From NCBI RefSeq assembly GCF_008086045.1, contig NZ_VSEY01000052.1, forward strand, positions 16,024-80,023: a stretch of 64,000 nucleotides of DNA. The letters run 5' to 3'. The notes below the pieces were generated by a model. It did not search any database and was not told where the DNA came from. It saw only the letters and a program-made list of their open reading frames with translations. How positions within the stretch are numbered: position 1 is the first letter of the stretch; every line of letters begins with the position of its first letter. Made by a program: the position numbers and the translations under genes. Below are positions 57,848-64,000 of the stretch, piece after piece. Source of the DNA: Nonomuraea sp. PA05. Its GTDB lineage: Bacteria; Actinomycetota; Actinomycetes; Streptosporangiales; Streptosporangiaceae.

Positions 57848-60800
57848 CAGATCTTCTCGATGTCGACCAGGAACGCCTTGTACTCAGGCGTCCGCGCGCT
57901 CGCGTCGCCCACGAACGGCGTCAGCGCGTTGGCCAGCCAGTGCTGCCCGGTGTTGATCCCGACGAACCCCCAGTGGATGGGAATCCCGATCTGGTACACC
58001 TGCCGCCCGTCCACCTGCAACGCCCCGAGCCGCTTGGTCACCACGGCCCGCACCTCCAACCGGCCGCGCCGGGACGAGACCCGCACCAGGTCTCCCGTCT
58101 CGATGCCCTTCTCCCTGGCCAGCCCCTCCGGCACCTCGACGAACGCCTCCGGCTGGAGCTGCACCAGGTGCTCGACGTTCTGGGTGACGTAGTGCTCGTG
58201 CTCCGTCAGCCGGTAGGAGGTGGCCACGTACGGGTAGTCGGCGGCGGTGCCGAAGCGGGACGGCCGGCCCGCCCGCTCGTCGTACAGGTAGGCCACCGGC
58301 GTGGCCGACTGCTGCGGATGCAGCGGGTTGGCGATCGGCGACTCGATCGGCTCGTAGTGCTCGGGGAACGGCCCGTCCGCGACCGCGTTGCTGAACAGGC
58401 GGGCCACGCCCTCCCCCGTCATGATGAACGGCAGCGGCGCGTCCGGCCCTGGCCCGGTGGTCGGCGGGTAGTCGGGCACGTCGCCCACCCATTTCCCGCC
58501 CACCCAGGCGATGCCGGGGCGTTCGGGGTCCCAGGGGCGGCCGTTCTCGTCGGCGGAGGCGCGGTTGTAGAGGATGCGGCGGTTCGCGGGCCAGCTCCAC
58601 GCCCAGCCGGGGTAGAGGCCCATCCCGCTGGGGTCGTTCTTCCCGGGGTCCTGGACGCCGTCGCGCCGCTTGGTCAGGTTCCCCTCCTCGGGGTAGTGGC
58701 CGGTGTAGATCCAGTCGCCCGCGGTGGTGGTGCCGTCGTCGTTGAGGTCCACGAACGTGGACAGCCGTTTGCCGGTCCGCAGGTCGCGACCGTTGATCTC
58801 CTGCGCGATCTCGTCCAGCTCGGGCTTCCTGGGGTTGCGGTACTGCATCGTCAGCTTCAGCACCGGGTCGGGGAACCTGCCGCCCTGCGTCTGGTACAGC
58901 TCCCGCACGCGCAGGAACAGCTCGGCGAGTATCCAGTGGTCGTGCCTGGCATCGCCCTCCGGCGGCAGCACCTGCTCCTTCCACTGCGCCCACCGGCCGC
59001 TGTTGGTGAACGAGCCGTCCTTCTCGATCCAGTGGGTGGCCGGGAGCATGAAAACCTCGGTCTGCACCCTCGCCGGGTCGGTGCCGGGCGCCCGCCAGAA
59101 CTCGGAGCTGGTGGTGTTGAACGGGTCCATGACGCACAGCCACTTGAGGTTCGACAGGGCCTGCAGGACCTGGTTCGAGTCGGGGCCGATGCTGGTGGCG
59201 GTCATCCCGGACAGCATCACGCCCTGCATCTTGCCGCGCAGCGCCTGGTCGAAGATGGAGATCCAGGACGCGTTGGCGGCCGGTTTGGGCAGATAGTCGA
59301 ATGCGAACTCGTTGTCCTTCGTGGCGGCGTCGCCATACCAGGCCTTCAGCAGGCTGACCAGGTAGCGGCGGTAGTTCTCGCCGAAGAAGTTCACCGCGCG
59401 CGGGTGCTGCTTGACGCTGGCGCTCTCGCCCAGGTACGCGGCGATGCCCTTCTGGCCGGGGGCGGGGATGCGCAGGTAGCCGGGCAGGATGTCCCAGGAG
59501 ATGGCGTGGTCGGTGTTGCCCTGGATGTTGGCGTGGCCGCGCTCGGCGTTCATGCCGCCGCCGGGGCGGCCCATGTTGCCGAGCAGCAGTTGCAGGATGG
59601 CGCCCGAGCGGATGAGCTGCACGCCGGTGGTGTGGTGGGTCAGGCCCACGGCGTACACGATGGTCATGACCTTGTCCGGCCGGCCCATCTCGCCGACCAG
59701 CTTGGCCACCTGCGAGAACTGCTCGCGCGGGATGCCGGTGATCCGCGACACCGTGTCGGGGTCGTAGCGGCGGTAGTGGGCGGCCAGCAGGTTGAGCACC
59801 GACCGCGGGTGGTTCAGGTCGATCTTGGCGTGGCCGTCCTCATCCGTCTCGTACGCCCACAACTTCGTGTTGTAGACGCCCTGCTCCTGGTCGAAGCCGT
59901 TGAACATGCCGTCCTCGAAGGCGTACCCCTCCTTGACCACGAAACCGGCGTTGGTGGCCCAGCGCACGTAGTCGTCGTGGTAGAGCCGGTTGCTCAGCAC
60001 GTAGTTGATGAGACCGCCGAAGTACGCGACGTCCGTCCCGGTACGGATCCGCACGTACGCGTCGGCCACCGCCGACGTCCTCGTGAACCGCGGATCCGCA
60101 TGGATGATCTTCGCGCCCCTGTCGAGCTTGGCGCGCATCAGCCATCTGAAGCCCACCGGATGGGCCTCGGCCGGGTTGGCCCCGTTGACCAGGATGAGGT
60201 CGGCGTGCCTGATGTCACGCCAATGGTTGGTCATGGCCCCTCGGCCGAACGTGGCAGCCAAACTGACCACCGTGGGACCGTGTCAAACACGGGCCTGTTG
60301 TTCGAGGTGAACCAGGCCCAGCCCCCTCATCAGCTTCGTCGCCAGATATCCCTCTTCGGAGCTGAACGCCGCCCCGCCGGCGAAGGCGATGCCCTCGCAG
60401 CGGTTGACGACGTTCCCCTCGGCGTCCTGCGTGACGAACGTGGCGTCACGCGAGGCCTTGATGTTCCTGGCCAGGCGGTCGAGCGTGAACTCCCAGGAGA
60501 CCTTCGTCCACTCGGCCGCGCCCGGCGCCCGGTACAGCGGCTGCGCCACCCGCCTGCCCGAGACGGCCAGTTGCAGCGACGTCGCACCCTTGGGACACAG
60601 CGTGCCCTCGTTGACCGGGCTGTCGGGGTCGCCCTCGATCTGCAGCAGCTCCGTCCGGCCGTTCGCGGCCTTCCTGGTGTACGCGATGAGCGAGCAGCCG
60701 ACCGCGCAGTACGGGCAGAGCGAGTGGGACAGCGTGGCCCCCTCGATGCGCAGGCGCTGCTTCACCTTGATCGACTCGGTCAGGTCGAACCCCAGGGCGG

Positions 60801-60858
60801 AGCCACCGAGCACGCCCGCCGGGCCGATGCTCAGGAAGCGCCGTCGGCTGACCTCCAT
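57847..60858 (-). CDS. fdhA: Selenocysteine-containing formate dehydrogenase catalytic subunit (UGA at 60283-60285 read as Sec192)
   Basis: The protein has 1003 residues if the in-frame TGA at 60285-60283 is decoded as selenocysteine; otherwise it looks like two separate frames. The start is ATG 60858 behind GAGGGGAGG. A twin-arginine signal (EVSRRRFLSIG) shows export. A 4Fe-4S cluster is held by Cys48, Cys51, Cys55 (CPYCAVGC) and Cys88. Sec192 is followed by HGPTVVSLAATFGRGAMTNH, the standard active-site sequence of molybdenum/tungsten formate dehydrogenases. Molybdopterin-binding blocks (VNGANPAEAHPVGFRW, HADPRFTRTSAVADAY) and the C-terminal dinucleotide-binding domain (LVRVSSRRGRLEVRAVVT) follow. 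It oxidises formate outside the membrane. A SECIS hairpin follows the UGA. Confidence 0.95.
60235..60285 (-). promoter_or_regulatory. Bacterial SECIS element immediately after the fdhA UGA codon
   Basis: On the minus strand the UGA (60285-60283) is followed by a lower stem GGUCCC (60279-60274) pairing with GGGGCC (60240-60235). An apical hairpin lies at 60270-60251: GUGG pairs with CCAC, a single U is bulged, CAG pairs with CUG, and the loop is UUUGG. The bulged U below a short stem and G-containing loop is the feature SelB recognises in E. coli fdhF. Position and shape support selenocysteine insertion. Confidence 0.85.
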
Positions 60859-60900
60859 GTCGGCCTCCCCTCGACTCCAGCCGCTGGGCACCGTTTTCTC

Positions 60901-60929
60901 ACCGTATGATCCGGGGGCTGGATCGTCTA
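60901..60929 (-). promoter_or_regulatory. Candidate fdhA promoter
   Basis: On the minus strand TAGACG (60929-60924), a 17-base spacer and TACGGT (60906-60901) fit the actinobacterial -35 TTGACN and -10 TANNNT pattern. It overlaps the stop codon of the luciferase-like gene and sits about 36 bases before the fdhA ATG. It would allow fdhA expression independent of selA-selB. Confidence 0.5.
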
Positions 60930-61451
60930 GCCCTGGGCGAGCTGGAGGTCGTGCCGGCCGCCCGGATCTTCCGGGTTGCGGAGCAGGTCCAGGAGTCTGG
61001 GGTCGGCGGGGACCAGCACGCCGTGGTCGCCGCGCTCCTCCGCCTCCCGCAGCGCCTCCCGCCACGCGGCCCTGCCGACCGGCACGCCGACCGACGCCCA
61101 CCGCCCCTCCCCCTCGCCATAGCCGCCGTCCTCCAGGCGCACGACGGTCCGCATCCCACTCACCTCTCCGATGAGGGCGAGCCGACCGCGACTCAGCCGC
61201 TCCACCGTCGCGAGCGCATGCGACCTTCCATCGTCCGGCGCAACGGCCACCACCAGCAGCGCCCGATACGTCACCGCGGCCAGAGCGGCGGTCAGCGTGA
61301 GCGGGTCGAGCTCAGGCGCGGCCCCATGCTCGACCCACAACGCATCGGCCCCCGCCGCCTCGAACGCCACCGCCTCGGTCAGCCACTCCCCGGGGTCACC
61401 CGCCGGCCTGGGCAGCACGATCCCCACCCTGACCCGCCTTGCCTCACTCAT
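60927..61451 (-). CDS. Short luciferase-like (LLM) protein in the selenoprotein operon
   Basis: The protein has 174 residues from ATG 61451, overlapping the selB stop by 8 bases. It resembles the N-terminal part of flavin/F420-dependent luciferase-like monooxygenases: VRVGIVLPRPAGDPGEWLTEAVAFEAAGADALWVEHG, LDPLTLTAALAAVTYRALLVVAVAP and LATVERLSRGRLALIGEVSG. The C-terminal ~60 residues contain VPVGRAAWREALREAEERGDHGVLV. Full family members have ~300 residues, so this one is about half-length yet coupled and in frame. It could be a degenerate or minimal flavin-binding protein with a role in formate or selenium metabolism. Nothing in the sequence identifies a substrate. Confidence 0.68.
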   Translation of the reverse strand: MSEARRVRVGIVLPRPAGDPGEWLTEAVAFEAAGADALWVEHGAAPELDPLTLTAALAAVTYRALLVVAVAPDDGRSHALATVERLSRGRLALIGEVSGMRTVVRLEDGGYGEGEGRWASVGVPVGRAAWREALREAEERGDHGVLVPADPRLLDLLRNPEDPGGRHDLQLAQG

Positions 61452-63219
61452 CACCGCGTTCCTCCTCCCCACCCGGCTCCGCGACCACCCGCAGCCGATC
61501 GTCCAGCCGCCGGGTGAGGCGAAGCCGGTCGAGGTGCTCCAGCAGCGGGATCACCACGCGCCGGTTGGTGCCGAGGGCCACCCGCGCGTCCCCCGCCGTG
61601 AACGGCTGCGGCAACCCGGCCAGGATCCGCACCGCCGCGACATCCGCCCCGGGCATCAGCACCACCCCCTCGGCCAGCCGCAGCACCAGCCCCGCCCGCG
61701 CGGCCCGCGCCACCGCCTGCCGGGTGAGGCCCAGCGCCGGTAGCCGCGCCGCCTCCAGCGCCAGGTACGGCGTCCCCGCCAGCTCGTCCCGCAGCCGCCC
61801 GACCGCCTCCACGACCGCTTCCGGCACCCCTTCACCGTCGATCCGCCCGTCGGAGACCCGCAACGGCGGATGCGCCTTGACCAGCGCCTCGACCAGTTCG
61901 CGGGCGGGCAGCCCGAGCGCGGTGCGTGCGGCGTCCACGGGGATGCCGGGCTGCCCGGCCACGATCGCCCCGAGCCGGTCGCCCAGTTCCTTCCAGCGTC
62001 CGGCGTCCACCAGCCACTCCCCCGCGCCGGGCACGTCCAGCGGGCGCGGATCCAGCCCCATCGCGACCAGGTCGGCCCGCCGCACCACCCCTCGCCACCC
62101 CAGCACGGTCGCCGCGTCCGGCGCCCTCGCCCCCGCGATGGCGAACGGTGCCAGCTCCGCGGCCCGCCTGCTCCCCGCACCTCGACGCCGCAGCGACGGC
62201 GGCAGCACGTCGAGCGCCACCACCCCCGCGATGGGCCGTCCCGAACATCGCAGCAACGCCCGGTCACCCACCCGCAACGGCAACGCCCGAGCCAGCACCA
62301 GCCGAACCGCACCCGTTCCGCCGAAGGGACGCACGCGCACCGGCACCGAAACCGACCCGACGTGCAACACCGCCTCCCGCGGCGGATCCCCCACCCCCCT
62401 GTCTCGCGGCGGATCCCCCACCCCCATCTCCACCCGCGCATCCACCACAGCCGTCTCCACCCAGTCCCCCGCTGAGAGCAGCGCCTTCCCCCGCGCCACC
62501 CGCTCCAGCTCCACCCCCCGCAGATTGACCGCCACCCGGGCCGCCCCCCGCACCGACTCCGCCCCCTCCCCCGCCACCTGCAGCCCCTTCACCCGCACCC
62601 GCTCCCCGTCCAGCACGAGCACGTCCCCCACCCGCAGCCGCCCCGCCGCCAGCGTCCCGGTGACCACGGTCCCGGCGCCCCTGATGGTGAAGGCCCGGTC
62701 GATCCACAACCGCACCGGCGCCCGCACGTCCGGCACGGGCAGCCCCGCCACCATCCGGTCGAGCGCCGCCCGCAGCTCGTCGAGCCCCTCCCCGGTGCTC
62801 CCGCTGACCGTCACCACCGGCCACGGCACCCGCGACCTGGCCTCCTCCACGGCCAGCGCCGGATCCATCAGGTCGCACCGCGTCACCACCAGCAGCCCCC
62901 GCTCCACCCCGAGCGCCCGGATCGCCTCCCAGTGCTCCTGCGACTGCGCCTGCCACCCCTGGTCCGCCGCCACCACGAACATCACCGCCGGCACCGGCCC
63001 GAGCCCCGCCAGCATGTTGGTGACGAACCGCTCGTGCCCCGGCACGTCCACGAACGCCAGCCGCCGCCCCGAGGGCAGCCTGGTCCAGGCGAAGCCGAGG
63101 TCGATGGTCATGCCGCGGCGGCGCTCCTCGGCCCAGCGGTCGGGCTCGATCCCGGTCAGGGCGCGTACCAGCGTGGACTTGCCGTGGTCCACGTGCCCGG
63201 CGGTCGCGATCACGTACAT
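61444..63219 (-). CDS. selB: Selenocysteine-specific translation elongation factor SelB
   Basis: The protein has 591 residues from ATG 63219, overlapping the selA stop by 10 bases. The G domain has GHVDHGKSTLVRALTG, RRRGMTIDLGFAW, DVPGHERFV and TRCDLMD in place of NKxD. Domains II and III follow (FTIRGAGTVVTGTLAAG). The C-terminal winged helices (about residues 380-591) bind the SECIS, for example TAGDARVALGTNRRVVIPLLEHLDRLRLTRRLDDR. A 9-residue repeat (GVGDPPRDR/GVGDPPREA, 27 bp apart at 62378 and 62405) sits in the linker of domain III. Together with SelA and the Sec codon in fdhA it confirms a working selenocysteine pathway. Confidence 0.96.
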   Translation of the reverse strand: MYVIATAGHVDHGKSTLVRALTGIEPDRWAEERRRGMTIDLGFAWTRLPSGRRLAFVDVPGHERFVTNMLAGLGPVPAVMFVVAADQGWQAQSQEHWEAIRALGVERGLLVVTRCDLMDPALAVEEARSRVPWPVVTVSGSTGEGLDELRAALDRMVAGLPVPDVRAPVRLWIDRAFTIRGAGTVVTGTLAAGRLRVGDVLVLDGERVRVKGLQVAGEGAESVRGAARVAVNLRGVELERVARGKALLSAGDWVETAVVDARVEMGVGDPPRDRGVGDPPREAVLHVGSVSVPVRVRPFGGTGAVRLVLARALPLRVGDRALLRCSGRPIAGVVALDVLPPSLRRRGAGSRRAAELAPFAIAGARAPDAATVLGWRGVVRRADLVAMGLDPRPLDVPGAGEWLVDAGRWKELGDRLGAIVAGQPGIPVDAARTALGLPARELVEALVKAHPPLRVSDGRIDGEGVPEAVVEAVGRLRDELAGTPYLALEAARLPALGLTRQAVARAARAGLVLRLAEGVVLMPGADVAAVRILAGLPQPFTAGDARVALGTNRRVVIPLLEHLDRLRLTRRLDDRLRVVAEPGGEEERGDE

Positions 63220-64000
63220 GCGAGCACCGCCTCCACCAGCTCCTCGTCCTGCGCGGGCGGCACGGAGCGCAGGTCGAGCAGGAGCAGCCCGCCCGCCACG
63301 CGCCCGACGACGGCGGGGTCACCGAGCCGCAGGGGGACGGCGAACCGCTCGGGCAGCGCGAGCGCCACGCTGGGCAGCTCCACCCCGGGCGCCCCGCCCC
63401 CGCCCACCACGCTGACACTGCGCACCACCTCGGCCAGCGGCCTCTTACCGCCCACACCGCCGCCCGCCAGGGTGCCACGCACCATCCCCGCCTGCAGCCG
63501 GGCGGCGAGGTCGTGGGCGCGGCGTTCCAGCGTCCCCGCTTCCGCCCTCAACGCGGCCCGCACCGGCGGCTCACCCCGCAAGGTGGCCTCCAGCGCGGCC
63601 AGCGTGAGCTTGTCCACCCGCAACGCGCGCGCCAGCGGATGCCGCCGCAGCCGCCGCACCACCTCGGCCCGCCCGAGCAGCAACCCCGCCTGCGGCCCCC
63701 CGAGCAGCTTGTCGCCGCTGGCCGTAACAAGCGCGGCCCCGTCGCGGAGCGTGGTGCGGGCGTCGGGTTCGTCCGGCAGCAGCGGCAGGGGGCCGAGGAG
63801 CCCGGAGCCGATGTCGACCACGACGGGCACCGGCAGGGCGCTCAGCTCGGCGACGGGCGCGGAGGCGGTGAAGCCTTGGAGCCGGAAGTTCGACGGGTGC
63901 ACCTTCAGCACGAACCCGGTGGAATCCCCCACGCCGTCGGCATAGTCCCGGGTGGTGGTGCGGTTGGTGGTGCCGACCTCGCGCAGCCGCGCCCCGGTGG
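63210..64000 (-). CDS. selA: L-seryl-tRNA(Sec) selenium transferase SelA (5' partial)
   Basis: The gene runs off the window edge; about 263 C-terminal residues are visible, starting with ARLREVGTTNRTTTRDYADG. The pyridoxal-phosphate lysine is in LVTASGDKLLGGPQAGLLLG, preceded by the conserved VVVDIGSGLLGPLP strand and FRLQGF. SelA converts seryl-tRNA(Sec) to selenocysteinyl-tRNA(Sec) with selenophosphate. It overlaps selB by 10 bases, so the two are co-translated. selD and the tRNA-Sec gene are not in the window and probably lie beyond 64000 or elsewhere. Confidence 0.96.
   Translation of the reverse strand, partial: TGARLREVGTTNRTTTRDYADGVGDSTGFVLKVHPSNFRLQGFTASAPVAELSALPVPVVVDIGSGLLGPLPLLPDEPDARTTLRDGAALVTASGDKLLGGPQAGLLLGRAEVVRRLRRHPLARALRVDKLTLAALEATLRGEPPVRAALRAEAGTLERRAHDLAARLQAGMVRGTLAGGGVGGKRPLAEVVRSVSVVGGGGAPGVELPSVALALPERFAVPLRLGDPAVVGRVAGGLLLLDLRSVPPAQDEELVEAVLACT

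Noticed and set aside
57847..60858. Formate dehydrogenase read as two separate genes or a pseudogene broken by a stop
   Set aside because: The stop is UGA at the exact selenocysteine position, a SECIS hairpin follows, and selA and selB are adjacent.
60859..60926. Possible tRNA-Sec gene near fdhA
   Set aside because: No cloverleaf with a TCA anticodon and long variable arm could be found on either strand; the stretch reads as promoter and leader.

Overview
This window comes from a very GC-rich actinomycete. The codon bias is extreme, GTG and TTG starts are common, genes overlap by 1-11 bases, and several exported enzymes carry twin-arginine signals. The gene style resembles Streptosporangiales/Nonomuraea, but that placement is a guess because no rRNA or marker gene is present. 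No tRNA, insertion sequence, phage gene or CRISPR array was seen, and no gene-free stretch exceeds about 260 bases.

Bases 1-5226 hold a tightly coupled sugar-catabolic operon: a TIM-barrel sugar isomerase (5' end missing), a two-subunit transketolase, an FGGY sugar kinase and a SorC/DeoR-type regulator. This combination matches the described bacterial D-apiose route (isomerase, apulose kinase, two-subunit apulose-4-phosphate transketolase). Apiose is a branched pentose of rhamnogalacturonan II and apiogalacturonan.

Bases 5483-23418 look like one ~18-kb operon. It encodes a secreted pectate lyase, a complete family-5 (Opp/Dpp-like) ABC importer, two sialidase-like beta-propellers, an orphan family-1 solute-binding protein, an apiosidase-like DUF5060/DUF4038 glycosidase, a shortened paralogue that lacks its catalytic glutamates, an unassigned helical-barrel protein and a cytoplasmic GH28. 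A 17-bp perfect stem closes it. Next come divergent GH127-type enzymes, a GH78 rhamnosidase and an SGNH esterase. A small regulatory island (GntR, anti-sigma-like ATPase, small protein) interrupts the cluster. It then resumes with an acyltransferase fusion and a GH2 enzyme facing a GH42-GH29-GH78-GH43-like operon and a Tat-exported GH28. The implied scheme is that pectin is cut outside the cell by PL1 and GH28, oligosaccharides are imported, and side chains (Rha, Ara, Gal, Fuc, possibly Api) are stripped in the cytoplasm. Two LacI-type palindromes lie between the GH2 and GH42 genes, but no LacI gene is in the window.

Bases 46321-53508 carry a membrane Ser/Thr kinase with a WD40-like sensor, an orphan NMT1-type binding lipoprotein, a small membrane protein, an ArsB/NhaD-type permease and a CBS-domain protein. 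Bases 53674-55367 are a NarL-type two-component system.

Bases 55368-64000 (minus strand) form a selenoprotein formate dehydrogenase locus: selA (partial), selB, a short luciferase-like gene, fdhA with an in-frame UGA (Sec192) followed by a clear SECIS hairpin, fdhE, the 4Fe-4S subunit and an NrfD-type membrane subunit. tRNA-Sec was not found here.
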